Notes: a model not told the origin generated them from the letters alone. 64,000 bases of DNA from Variovorax ginsengisoli (GCF_030486595.1 NZ_JAUJZH010000001.1:434001-498000), one strand, 5' to 3'. Shown: positions 56,313-64,000, counted from the stretch's first letter. A program made the numbers and translations.

Positions 56313-57607
56313 GAGTCCGCGCCCCATTGGCGCCAGCGCAGGGCCAGCAGGCCGTACTGGAAGATGACGTTGGCTACACCCGTCGCGATGCTGAAGCCCA
56401 GCACCGAACGCAGATCACTGACACCGATCACGGCCAGATAGAGCGACTGGACCGCCAGCGTCACCAGGATGCTGTAGCTCTGGCCCGCGGTCGCGCCGCG
56501 CACCGTGAGCGAACTGAAGGCGAAGCCCGCGGCGGCGGCGAGGATCGACGACAGAAAGAGCATCCAGACCAGCGGTTCCAGACTGCGGTACTTTTCGCCC
56601 AGCAGCAGGATCCAGTATTGGGGCAGGAAGTAGGCGCTCAGCAGCACCAACGCCATCATGCCCAGGTAGCTCACGTGGGCGCGCCACACGATCGCGCGCA
56701 GCGCCTGCCCGGCCTCCGCGCGCGCGATCGCCGGAAACAGCAGGATATGGGTCACCCGGTCGACCACCACCAGCGCCATTGCCAGCCGTCCGAAGGCGCC
56801 GACCTCCGCCACCATGCTGGAGGTTCCGAACAGGGAGACCAGGAACACCGTGATGACGCCCTGCAACTGATAGAAGATCGCCGGCAGCACCAGGGGTTTG
56901 GCGATGCGGATCACCTGTGCATCCACCCGCTTGGCGTCGGCGGCATCGAGCCGGGTGTCCGGGATCTCGCGCTCGGCGAAGTCGCGCCGGATCAACAGGA
57001 TGCTGACGCTGCTGGCCACCACGGTGGCGGCGACCACGCCGGCCACCGCCCATGGCCCGAGCGGAAGCGCCAGCACGGCACACACGAGCGCGATGCGCAC
57101 CACGGTCGACGTCAGCCCGATGCGGCTCAAGCTCGTCACGTGGCCCAGGATCGTGAGCACCGTGCCCAGGTAGTGCTCGCGCAGCGTGAACAGCACACCG
57201 ACCAGCGCGACCGCCGATGCCAGCAGGTAGCCGCCGTTGAGCCAGCCGTGCCCGCGCGAGTTGACGAACCAGTAGGGCACGACGATCGCGAGTCCGACGA
57301 CCAGCAGCAACCAGCGCCGGTAAAACACTTGGCGGCAGGCACCGACCACCCAGGGAATCTCCCGGGCGCGCTGCCCGACCACCGGCAGACAGCAATGGGC
57401 CAGCCCCAGGTCGGTCACGCCCAGCAGCAGCGTGAGGCAGGCGGTCAGGAACGTATAGGAAGCGTACGCGTCCTTCGGCAGCACGTTGACGATCAGCAGG
57501 CCGGCGATGCCGCCAGCGATCACGCCGAAGGTTTCGACGCCCCCGACCATGGCGATCTTGCGCAGACGGGTAGCGAGGTTCACAGGCGTGCGGGAGTCGT
57601 CGGTCAT
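56297..57607 (-). CDS. Oligosaccharide flippase (Wzx-like, MATE/MOP superfamily)
   Basis: 436-residue integral membrane protein with about 12 helices. The N-terminal IAMVGGVETFGVIAGGIAGLLIVNVLPKDAYASYTFLTA and LGLAHCCLPVVGQ resemble Wzx/polysaccharide_synt flippases. It would move lipid-linked oligosaccharide from the cytoplasmic to the periplasmic leaflet. It begins 73 bases after the GT2 gene in the same direction, so the two are probably co-transcribed; its 3' end overlaps the GT8-like gene. Confidence 0.82.
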   Translation of the reverse strand: MTDDSRTPVNLATRLRKIAMVGGVETFGVIAGGIAGLLIVNVLPKDAYASYTFLTACLTLLLGVTDLGLAHCCLPVVGQRAREIPWVVGACRQVFYRRWLLLVVGLAIVVPYWFVNSRGHGWLNGGYLLASAVALVGVLFTLREHYLGTVLTILGHVTSLSRIGLTSTVVRIALVCAVLALPLGPWAVAGVVAATVVASSVSILLIRRDFAEREIPDTRLDAADAKRVDAQVIRIAKPLVLPAIFYQLQGVITVFLVSLFGTSSMVAEVGAFGRLAMALVVVDRVTHILLFPAIARAEAGQALRAIVWRAHVSYLGMMALVLLSAYFLPQYWILLLGEKYRSLEPLVWMLFLSSILAAAAGFAFSSLTVRGATAGQSYSILVTLAVQSLYLAVIGVSDLRSVLGFSIATGVANVIFQYGLLALRWRQWGADSQVRR

Positions 57608-57680
57608 CGAATGGCCGGCGGCGGCCGGGTGGGAGAAGGCGCTGACCCGGAATGGGCGAAGGCTCTACGATACGTCCTGA

Positions 57681-58553
57681 TCAAAAAACCTGTCGCAGTT
57701 GCCAAGCCAATTGCCGGCCCAGGAGACCCGGATTTCGCAGCAGGATGCCGAGCGCCTTGATGGCCCCCGCGGGGGTCCGGAGCAGGTTGCGCAGCGAAGG
57801 CCTGAGGAAGAGAGAGAGCCAGGACAATCCGCCATCCCGTGCTTCGCGGCACGTGCCACAGCCCGGATGCAGCTTTGCGTGCTTGCGCAGGACGGTGCTG
57901 CCGGTACGCCACATGGTTTCCACGTTCTTGCTCATGCTGCCGGGCACCACGCGATACACGCTGCGCATGTCGGGCGCCAACCAGAACTTGCCGCCGGCTC
58001 CGGCGACCCGCAGCCAGAGATCCCAATCCTCGCAGGATCGAAGCGAGACATCGAAAAATCCGACCCGCATCAGGATCTCGCGGCGCACGACGAAGGTCAC
58101 CGGCGGCCCGAAGCTGCTGCGCAGAAGGGAGTGAAACGCATCGCCCGAAAGGTCTTGACCGCCGGATTCTCCGATGATCTTCTCGCCCCCTTCGTCCACG
58201 ACGTCCGCGTAGCCGTGCACGACCGCAATCTCGTCGCCACGCGCGAATCCACGCGCCGCGGCAGCCAGCATGCCCGGTCGCAGGTAGTCGTCGGAATCGA
58301 GAAACAGGAGAAATCGACCAGTCGAGCTCAGAATGCCTCGATTGCGCGCCGCGCAAAGACCCGCGTTGGTTTGGCGGATGACCGTCACGCCTGCATAGCG
58401 GCTGGCGACCTCCGAGGCATCGTCCGGAGAGCCGTCATCGATGACGATCACCTCCAGATCGACGTCCCGCGCCTGCTCGAGTGCCGACTCGATGGCCTTG
58501 GGCAGCAAATGGGCCTGATTGAAGCAGGGGATAATGACGCTGAACTCCGGCAT
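57681..58553 (-). CDS. Family 2 glycosyltransferase
   Basis: 290-residue GT2 enzyme. Motifs: FSVIIPCFNQAHLLPKAIESALEQ (nucleotide binding), VIVIDDGSPDDASEV, and the metal DXD in FLLFLDSDDYLRPG, followed by CEDWDLWLRVAGAG with the conserved ED. It would add a sugar to a lipid-linked intermediate. It heads the minus-strand unit GT2-flippase. A region of 263 bases upstream (58554-58816) separates it from the Fnr-like regulator, AT-rich near 58690-58730 (possible promoter), nothing else seen. Confidence 0.92.
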   Translation of the reverse strand: MPEFSVIIPCFNQAHLLPKAIESALEQARDVDLEVIVIDDGSPDDASEVASRYAGVTVIRQTNAGLCAARNRGILSSTGRFLLFLDSDDYLRPGMLAAAARGFARGDEIAVVHGYADVVDEGGEKIIGESGGQDLSGDAFHSLLRSSFGPPVTFVVRREILMRVGFFDVSLRSCEDWDLWLRVAGAGGKFWLAPDMRSVYRVVPGSMSKNVETMWRTGSTVLRKHAKLHPGCGTCREARDGGLSWLSLFLRPSLRNLLRTPAGAIKALGILLRNPGLLGRQLAWQLRQVF

Positions 58554-58816
58554 CAGCGCGCCCCCTGCCGGCGCGACCCGACCTGGCGGCTCGAGCCGGC
58601 GATGAACTCAGTTGCATTGGTCATTGTCGAAGACGCTTCCAGGCTCGGCAGCATCGAGAGAGTGCACATCGGAAAGGCCTCTGAGAGGTTGATGCACGAT
58701 GATACACATTGAATACAAAAGTTTCATAGGTCCGATGGCCGTCGGCCGTGCGAAACCTCACGGCGATCCGTTCCGGCTGGTTCGCTCCCTGCGCCGAGGG
58801 ACGGCGCGACAGGCGC

Positions 58817-59587
58817 TCAGATCAGCGGCAAGGGCTGCATCGGCCGTTCGAAATAGTCGCCCAGCGTCTCCAGGGCGTGCGGCTCCAGGATGCGCAGCCA
58901 GCCGCTGTCGAGCTTGTAGAGCCCCAGGCGCTGCAGGCGCCGCAGCGTCTTGTTGGTGTGCACCAGCGACAGGCCCAGCGCATCGGCGATGTGCTGCTGG
59001 TTGAAGGGGAACTCGGCCCAGCCGTCGCGCACCATGCCGGCGCGCTCCGCCCGCCGGTACAGATGCATCAGCAGCATCGCGACCCTTTCGCTCGCATTGC
59101 GCCGGCCGGCCGTCACGAGGTTGTCGTCGACCAGCTTCTCTTCGCGCGCCGCCAGCCAGGTGATGTGGTAGCCGAGCTTGGGACGGGCATGGAACAAGTT
59201 CCACAAAGTGTCGCGCTCGAAGCTGCACATCGTCGTATCGGTCACGGCCTCCACCCCGTGCGTATGGCCGTCGGCGAATTCGTCCTGCAGGCCGATGAAG
59301 TCGCCCGGCAGCAGGAAGCCGAGGATCTGGCGCCGGCCGTCGCTCAGCGTCTTGTAGCGAAAGGCCCAACCCGAATACAGCGTGAAGAGCTGGGGCGAGG
59401 GCCGGTCCTCGCTGACGATGACGCCGCCGGCTTCGACCACCCGGGTGCCGCTGCGGAACGACTGGATGGTGCGCACCTCGTCGGAGCCGACCGCGAGAAA
59501 GGCGGGGATCGCGCGCAGCGTGCATTCCTCGCACGGATGGGCACACCGCGGGGGGTGGGACGGCGCTGGATAGTCCTCGAACTTCAC
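58817..59587 (-). CDS. Crp/Fnr-family regulator, Fnr-like with incomplete Cys set
   Basis: 256-residue regulator from GTG 59587. Cys residues at 15, 19 and 22 (CAHPCEECTL) and 121 (TTMCSF) align with those of Fnr at 16, 20, 23 and 122, but the equivalent of Cys29 is absent. A cNMP-binding-type beta roll (about 40-140) is followed by a dimer helix and an HTH (FNQQHIADALGLSLVHTNKTLRRLQRLGL, about 190-220). It may bind an iron-sulfur cluster with a different ligand or none. GTG start is inferred from the Cys region position; no strong ribosome site. Divergent from a BLUF gene. Confidence 0.85.
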   Translation of the reverse strand: MKFEDYPAPSHPPRCAHPCEECTLRAIPAFLAVGSDEVRTIQSFRSGTRVVEAGGVIVSEDRPSPQLFTLYSGWAFRYKTLSDGRRQILGFLLPGDFIGLQDEFADGHTHGVEAVTDTTMCSFERDTLWNLFHARPKLGYHITWLAAREEKLVDDNLVTAGRRNASERVAMLLMHLYRRAERAGMVRDGWAEFPFNQQHIADALGLSLVHTNKTLRRLQRLGLYKLDSGWLRILEPHALETLGDYFERPMQPLPLI

Positions 59588-59612
59588 TCGAACACTATAG
59601 GCCAGAGCGCTG

Positions 59613-59624
59613 TGTCTTTTGACA
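59613..59624. promoter_or_regulatory. Dyad TGTC-N4-GACA between the Fnr-like and BLUF genes
   Basis: TGTC (59613-59616), TTTT, GACA (59621-59624). The geometry (short half-site, four-base spacer) is that of a Fnr/Crp-family box with a different half-site sequence, 26 bases before the regulator start. Plausible autoregulatory site. Confidence 0.35.
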
Positions 59625-59677
59625 TTTCCTCCGGGCCGGACGACTCCTACACTCGGGCGCCCTCCCTCGGACGACGA

Positions 59678-60073
59678 ATGCCGGAACTCGAAGAAATCCT
59701 CTATTGCAGCCTGCTGGCAGCCGATCAACCCACCCATGTCGTCGGCCGTATCGTGACCCGGGCCCGTTCGCGCAATGCCAGCGCGGGCATCACGGGCCTC
59801 CTGGTGTTCGACGGCATGAGGTTCTGCGAGCATATCGAGGGGCCGGCGGAGCCGCTGCGCGCGCTGTGGGCTAGGCTTCAAGCCGACCCGCGCCATACCG
59901 ACCTGCGCGTCCTGCACCAGGGCAGCGTCGCCGCCCGGCGCTACCAGCGTTTCGAAATGGGGCTGGCCGAGGTCGAGTTCGAGGACGACCTCGCCGCCAT
60001 CGCGCAGCTGCAGGGCGACGAAGCCCTGCACCGGTTCATCGCGCTGCGGCCACGCTTCGACATCGGCGGCTGA
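59678..60073 (+). CDS. BLUF-domain protein with Glu in place of the flavin-site Gln
   Basis: 131-residue stand-alone BLUF protein, normally a blue-light sensor binding FAD. Alignment by eye to AppA: Tyr9 (LYCSLLA) equals Tyr21, Asn33 (RNASAGITGLLVF) equals Asn45, but the photocycle Gln63 is replaced by Glu51 in FCEHIEG; Trp104 is replaced by Phe92 while Met106 equals Met94. The Gln is nearly invariant and is needed for the normal light-induced hydrogen-bond switch, so light sensing may be altered or lost. The start ATG 59678 fits the domain. It ends within a bidirectional hairpin. Confidence 0.88.
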   Translation: MPELEEILYCSLLAADQPTHVVGRIVTRARSRNASAGITGLLVFDGMRFCEHIEGPAEPLRALWARLQADPRHTDLRVLHQGSVAARRYQRFEMGLAEVEFEDDLAAIAQLQGDEALHRFIALRPRFDIGG

Positions 60074-60094
60074 GCCTCGGGTGCTCGAGGCTCA
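60071..60094. terminator. Perfect bidirectional hairpin between BLUF and DUF2917 genes
   Basis: TGAGCCTCG (60071-60079), loop GGTGCT, CGAGGCTCA (60086-60094): a perfect nine-base stem. The stop codons of both convergent genes are the outer ends of the stem. No T-run on either side, so it may work as an attenuating hairpin or mRNA end protector. Confidence 0.55.
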
Positions 60095-60403
60095 GGCGGC
60101 GTCCCAGCTGTAGGTGGCGCCGTGGCTGTCCCACGGTTCCATCACGATCCGCTCGCCGGCGGCCACCGCCAGCGACTCGCCGGGCGCCAGCACCAGGTCT
60201 TCGCTGCCGGCATGGGCGGTGGCGTCGCGGGTCACCCAGACCCGGCCCTGGCGGATGCGCAGCACGCTCGCGCCCGACGCCTTGAGGCTCATGGCGTGGC
60301 CGGCATCGAGCTGCCAGGCACCGCGGCGCACGGCCGGCGGCACGGCAGCCGGGCGGGCCAGGGTGGCGGACGAAAGCGAGGGCGAGGTGTAGACGGCGGA
60401 CAT
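60092..60403 (-). CDS. DUF2917 family protein
   Basis: 103-residue cupin-like small protein. GAWQLDAGHAMSLKASGASVLRIRQGRVWVTRDATAHAGSEDLVLAPGESLAVAAGERIVMEPWD is the DUF2917 signature, common in Burkholderiales. Function unknown. CAGGAG precedes ATG 60403. It is divergent from the LysR-type gene at 60546 (142 bases between), a pairing that suggests control by that regulator. Confidence 0.85.
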   Translation of the reverse strand: MSAVYTSPSLSSATLARPAAVPPAVRRGAWQLDAGHAMSLKASGASVLRIRQGRVWVTRDATAHAGSEDLVLAPGESLAVAAGERIVMEPWDSHGATYSWDAA

Positions 60404-60545
60404 GAGGGACTCCTGAGGTGACTGTGCGCAAAGGCGCGCTTCGGGAATGAATGATCTTCCTCGGCTCGTTGGCAGTCCAATGAAAACGCGGTAGCCTACT
60501 GATTCCGGTTTCGCATCAATCCACCATCGGCCGAGGCCCCGTCCC

Positions 60546-61529
60546 GTGCTCCATTCCCAGACCCACCTGCGTTCCAGGCCGATCTCGGCCGGCCACCTGC
60601 GCGCCTTCGAGGCGGTCGCCCGGCACTTGAACTTCCGCGCCGCCGCCGAGGAAATGGCCTTGACCCAGTCGGCCGTCAGCCGCCAGATCCAGTCGCTCGA
60701 GGAAGAGGTCGGCGTCAGCCTGTTCCTGCGCCATACACGTGCGGTGGAGCTCACCGGCGCCGGGGCCCAGCTGCTGCTGGCGGTGCAGCAGTCGCTGCCG
60801 CGCATCGATGGCGCGGTGCGCCAGATCCGACAGAACGCGGGCCGCAAGAGCGTCTCGCTCACCACCTTCGCCTCCTTCGCCTCGATGTGGCTGATCCCGC
60901 GCCTCGAGGCCTTCCAGCGCGACAACCCCGAGATCGACATCCGCATCGACGCCAGCGATGTCGCGCTCGACATGGACATCGCCGACGTCGACATCGCGCT
61001 GCGCTACGGGCCGCGCGAGCACATGCCGCCGGGCGCGCACCGGCTGTTCGGCGAAACCATCACGCCGGTGGCCAGTCCCTGGCTGATCAAGAGCAACCCG
61101 GCGATCAAGGCGCCGGCCGACATCGCCCGCTTCACCTTGATCGAGGCCGGCGACGCCCATCGCACGCACCTCGAATGGCTCACCTGGCGCCGCTGGTTCG
61201 AGGTCAACGACATGCTGCGGGCCCAACCGCGGCGCTGGCTGTACTTCAACTACGCCTACCAGATGGTGCAGGCCGCGCTGACCGGCCAGGGGGTGGTGCT
61301 GGCGCGCAGTTCGCTGATCGCCGAGAGCCTGGCCAACGGCGACCTGGTCGAGGTGCTGCCGCACCACCGCATGGATTCGCCGATGGCCTACTGGCTGATC
61401 ACCGGCCCGCGCAGCGCGCCCCGGCCCGAGATCCAGGCCTTCTGCGAGTGGCTGCAGGCCCAGGCCGAGACGACCCGGGAAACGATCGGCGAGGTGCCCG
61501 ACCCCGACACCCTCGACAACATTGATTGA
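60546..61529 (+). CDS. LysR-family regulator, GcvA-like
   Basis: 327-residue LysR regulator. HTH ISAGHLRAFEAVARHLNFRAAAEEMALTQSAVSRQIQSLEEEVGVSLF (about residues 13-60); the LysR substrate domain has VSLTTFASFASMWLIPRLEAFQRDNPEIDIRI and DVDIALRYG, characteristic of GcvA-type members. Start read as GTG 60546. Downstream ends in a convergent terminator-like region. It probably acts on the divergent DUF2917 gene and/or unlinked genes. Confidence 0.9.
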   Translation: MLHSQTHLRSRPISAGHLRAFEAVARHLNFRAAAEEMALTQSAVSRQIQSLEEEVGVSLFLRHTRAVELTGAGAQLLLAVQQSLPRIDGAVRQIRQNAGRKSVSLTTFASFASMWLIPRLEAFQRDNPEIDIRIDASDVALDMDIADVDIALRYGPREHMPPGAHRLFGETITPVASPWLIKSNPAIKAPADIARFTLIEAGDAHRTHLEWLTWRRWFEVNDMLRAQPRRWLYFNYAYQMVQAALTGQGVVLARSSLIAESLANGDLVEVLPHHRMDSPMAYWLITGPRSAPRPEIQAFCEWLQAQAETTRETIGEVPDPDTLDNID

Positions 61530-61598
61530 CTTCAAGTGGCCGGCGCAGCCAGGCCCGTTGGTGAAACACCGAGGAACCGGCTTTGCCGGGCCTCTGGT

Positions 61599-61646
61599 GT
61601 TGCCCCCGGCAGGGGGTGGGCGCCCGGACACGAAGTGCCGGGCAAC
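61599..61646. terminator. Imperfect long hairpin between convergent lysR and cyclo-ligase genes
   Basis: GTTGCCCCCGGCA (61599-61611) pairs with TGCCGGGCAAC (61636-61646) with a two-base bulge. It lies between the ends of the LysR gene (61529) and the 5-formyl-THF cyclo-ligase gene (61660). A further CCGG-CTTTG-CCGG dyad sits at 61577-61589. This kind of GC-rich element looks like a dispersed intergenic repeat of Comamonadaceae; copy number was not checked. Confidence 0.4.
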
Positions 61647-61659
61647 CTGGGGGGCGAGC

Positions 61660-62277
61660 TCAAGAGATCGGCCAGACCACGCCGTTGTCGTTCAGGATGG
61701 CGTCCAGAGGAAGATCGTGCGCCTCCGGCTCGAAATCGTCGAGGAAGCCGCCGGTGTAGCCGAGCCCGACTGTGAACGGGCGCGGCTCCAGCGCGGCCAG
61801 CGTGCGGTCGTAGAAGCCGCCGCCGTAGCCCAGCCGGTAGCCGCCCGCGCTGTAGCCCAGACAGGGCACGAACAACAGCGTCGGCACGATCAGCTCGGTG
61901 TCCTTGGGCTTGGGGATGTCGAAGGCGTCGTTCTCCATCGGGCAGCCGGGATGCCAGGCGTGGAAAGTCAGCGTCTTGTGGACCCGGTCGACCACCGGCA
62001 GGCCGATGCGGCGGCGCTGCGGCTCGTCGAGCAGCTCGCCGTCTTCCTTCCAGCGGTGCAGCGCCGGCAGCGGATCGAATTCGCCCTTGATCGGCCAATA
62101 GGCGCCGATGACAGTGTCCGGCCGACCCACCAGCCAGATCCGCATCACGCGCTGGAGCAGGTCGGCGCGCGCGAGGCGGTCAGGCATGGCCAGGCGCTGC
62201 TCGATCAGCGCGGCACGCAGTTGTCCCTTGAGAAAAGTGGCCGTTTCCGAGGTGTCGGCACCCTTTGACTTGTCCAT
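61660..62277 (-). CDS. 5-formyltetrahydrofolate cyclo-ligase
   Basis: 205-residue protein converting 5-formyl-THF to 5,10-methenyl-THF with ATP. The motif FLKGQLRAALIEQRLAMPDRLARADLL at the N-terminus, VIGAYWPIKGEFDPLPAL and the ATP-site signature VPCLGYSAGGYRLGYGGGFYDRTLA are diagnostic. Typical length. The start ATG 62277 is only nine bases from the divergent transglycosylase ATG 62287, so each promoter must lie inside the other coding region. Confidence 0.94.
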   Translation of the reverse strand: MDKSKGADTSETATFLKGQLRAALIEQRLAMPDRLARADLLQRVMRIWLVGRPDTVIGAYWPIKGEFDPLPALHRWKEDGELLDEPQRRRIGLPVVDRVHKTLTFHAWHPGCPMENDAFDIPKPKDTELIVPTLLFVPCLGYSAGGYRLGYGGGFYDRTLAALEPRPFTVGLGYTGGFLDDFEPEAHDLPLDAILNDNGVVWPIS

Positions 62278-62286
62278 AATCCCCCG

Positions 62287-64000
62287 ATGCAGTTCGCAAG
62301 CATTTTGGCATCCGCGCGGCGCCTTCCCCGCACCTCTTTTTCCACCCTCGCTTTTTCGCTCGCCCTGGCCACCGCCGCCCTGTGGCAGCCGGCCCGCGCG
62401 CAGAGCGGCGGCGACGACGTCTTCCTCCAGATGAAGCAGGCCTCCCAGCGCGGCGACAAGGCCCGCCTGTCGGCCCTGCTGCCGCAGGCGCGCGGCCATG
62501 CACTCGAACCCTGGGCCGCCTATTGGGAGCTGAAGGCCCGGCTCGGCGAGAGCAACACCCAGGAAGTGCAGGATTTCCTGGCCCGCTACGCCGGCACCTA
62601 CCAGGAAGACCGGATGCGCAACGACTGGCTGTTGCTGGCCGGCCAGCGCCGCGACTGGGACGGCTTCAGCAGCCTGCACCCGGCCTACCGCATGAACGAC
62701 GACGCCCAGGTGAGCTGCTACGCGATCCTGGTCGAGACCCTGCGCTCGGGCACCGCCAGCCAGGCCCAGGCCAACGAGGTCCGCCGCCACTGGTTCGCCC
62801 AGCGCGATCTCGATGACGGCTGCCTGACCGCCGCCGACCGCATGATTGGCGCCCGCCTGATGTCGCCCAACGACGCCTGGAAGAAGGCCCGGCTGGCGAT
62901 CGAGGCCAACCGGCCGCAGGCAGCCCGCGCCGCGGTCACGCTGGTGGCACCCGACGCCATCGCCCTGTTCGACGAAATGAACGCCAATCCGGCCAAGTTC
63001 CTGGCCGGCCGCGCCACCGCGGTCGCCAAGTCGCGCCGCGAGCTGGTGGTGCTGGCCCTGATCAAGATGACCGTGGCCGATCCGGGCGTGGCCGCCGCGC
63101 AACTCGAGGGCAAGTGGGACACCACACTGTCGACCGAGGAGCGCAACTGGCTCTGGGGCGCCATCGGCCGCCAGTTCGCGACCAAGCTGTCGCCGCTGGC
63201 CGGCAGCTATTTCGCCAACGTCACCAAGCTCGGCGACCTGACCGACGACATGCTGGCCTGGAAGGCCCGCGCGGCGCTGCGCACCGGCAGCTGGAAAGAC
63301 GTCCAGGCCGCAGTCGACGCCATGAGCGAGGCGCAGCAGCAAGACCCGACCTGGGTCTATTGGAAGGGCCGCGCCCTGCTGGCCGGCGGCGGCGAAGAGC
63401 GCCGCGGCCAGGCCCGCATCCTGTTCGAGAGCATCGCCGGCACCCGCGGCTTCTACGAGCTGCTGGCGCTCGAGGAGCTCGGCCAGCGCGCCGCCGTGCC
63501 GACCAGGCCGGCGCCGCTCACGGCAGAGGAAAAAGCCGCCGCCCGCAGCAACCCGGCGCTCAACCGCGCGCTCTACGCGATCGCGATCGGGCTGCGCCCC
63601 GAAGGCACGCGCGAATGGAACTACGCCACCAACCTGCACGACAAGGGCGGCATGGGCGACCGCGAGCTGCTGGCTGCCGCCGACCTGGCCTGCCAGCGCG
63701 AGGTCTGGGACCGCTGCATCAACACCAGCGAGCGCACCAAGGGCGTCATCGACGTCGACCAGCGCTTCCCGATGCCCTTCCACGACGCCGTGCTGCGCAA
63801 GAGCCAGGAGATCGGCCTCGACCCGGCCTACGTCTACGGCCTGATCCGGCAAGAGAGCCGCTTCATCATGGACGCGCGCTCGGGCGTCGGCGCCTCCGGC
63901 CTGATGCAGGTGATGCCCGCCACCGCGCGCTGGACGGCCAAGAAGATCGGCCTGGCCGACTTCACGCCGGGCCAGATCACCGACCGCGACACCAACATCA
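62287..64000 (+). CDS. slt: Soluble lytic murein transglycosylase (3' end cut by window)
   Basis: 571 codons of an Slt70-like enzyme; the rest lies to the right. Signal peptide to about residue 38 (LWQPARA-QSG). A superhelical U-domain of many helices follows (about 40-505), then the catalytic SLT domain begins: YVYGLIRQESRFIMDARSGVGASGLMQVMPATARWTAKKIG, in which Glu of QESRF is the catalytic acid and the ASGLMQVMPATA motif lines the site. It cleaves peptidoglycan glycan strands in the periplasm to form 1,6-anhydroMurNAc. Start close to the divergent cyclo-ligase start. Confidence 0.93.
   Translation, partial: MQFASILASARRLPRTSFSTLAFSLALATAALWQPARAQSGGDDVFLQMKQASQRGDKARLSALLPQARGHALEPWAAYWELKARLGESNTQEVQDFLARYAGTYQEDRMRNDWLLLAGQRRDWDGFSSLHPAYRMNDDAQVSCYAILVETLRSGTASQAQANEVRRHWFAQRDLDDGCLTAADRMIGARLMSPNDAWKKARLAIEANRPQAARAAVTLVAPDAIALFDEMNANPAKFLAGRATAVAKSRRELVVLALIKMTVADPGVAAAQLEGKWDTTLSTEERNWLWGAIGRQFATKLSPLAGSYFANVTKLGDLTDDMLAWKARAALRTGSWKDVQAAVDAMSEAQQQDPTWVYWKGRALLAGGGEERRGQARILFESIAGTRGFYELLALEELGQRAAVPTRPAPLTAEEKAAARSNPALNRALYAIAIGLRPEGTREWNYATNLHDKGGMGDRELLAAADLACQREVWDRCINTSERTKGVIDVDQRFPMPFHDAVLRKSQEIGLDPAYVYGLIRQESRFIMDARSGVGASGLMQVMPATARWTAKKIGLADFTPGQITDRDTNI

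Noticed and set aside
59581..59680. TTGACA at 59619-59624 as a sigma-70 promoter for the BLUF gene
   Set aside because: No acceptable -10 hexamer 16-18 bases downstream; the TACACT farther on is spaced 23 bases.

Overview
High-GC Gram-negative DNA. Dense gene packing, GTG starts, 4-base ATGA/GTGA overlaps, tripartite envelope pumps, many LysR and Lrp regulators, and the glmU / Lrp-type regulator / glmS block suggest a Burkholderiales genome, most likely Comamonadaceae (Variovorax-like). This is inferred from gene content and style, not from a database match. No rRNA, tRNA, CRISPR array, insertion sequence or phage module was seen. Both window edges cut genes: an aldehyde dehydrogenase on the left and a soluble lytic transglycosylase on the right.

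Layout. 1-17219 (all minus strand): after the cut aldehyde dehydrogenase and a small unknown gene comes a 14-gene co-directional run, arcD-arcA, then membrane fusion protein, RND permease, unknown membrane protein, Mrp subunits E-F-G-(A'B)-C-D-D2, outer membrane channel, AI-2E/PerM-family permease. A whole Mrp-type cation/proton antiporter thus sits between the RND permease and its outer membrane factor. 17347-18546: a TPR plus beta-barrel outer membrane protein. 18678-26876: an ECF sigma / ChrR anti-sigma pair surrounded by lipid-modifying genes (two cyclopropane-synthase-like methyltransferases, a flavin amine oxidase, DUF1365, DUF1295, DUF2177) and a fasciclin protein. I read matching TGATCY-N18-TAnnAR promoters before three of these units, which outline the regulon directly in the sequence.

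26873-35893: an Lrp regulator divergent from an aromatic aminotransferase coupled to a RidA protein; a tautomerase divergent from a LysR regulator; a degenerate LytM lipoprotein; a periplasmic binding protein divergent from a sensor kinase whose partner response regulator carries a class III nucleotide cyclase. 36632-43183: a tannase/feruloyl-esterase-family lipoprotein behind a nested palindrome, a MarR regulator, two glycosyltransferases (one OCH1-like, one O-GlcNAc-transferase-like), and a scar where the C-terminal halves of an AraC-type regulator and a patatin phospholipase face each other.

43233-50383: a YbaK-type deacylase and a less GC-rich block (minus strand) with a class III cyclase/TPR protein, a PAP2/vanadium-haloperoxidase-like enzyme with an EGV tandem repeat, a subtilase without a signal peptide, and an orphan peptide-binding protein. 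This is the best candidate for an undescribed system. 51219-58553: glmS and glmU (UDP-GlcNAc supply) with an Lrp regulator, then a small glycan locus (two glycosyltransferases and a flippase). 58817-64000: an Fnr-like regulator divergent from a BLUF protein with an altered flavin-site residue, DUF2917, a GcvA-like LysR regulator, 5-formyl-THF cyclo-ligase and the cut lytic transglycosylase.
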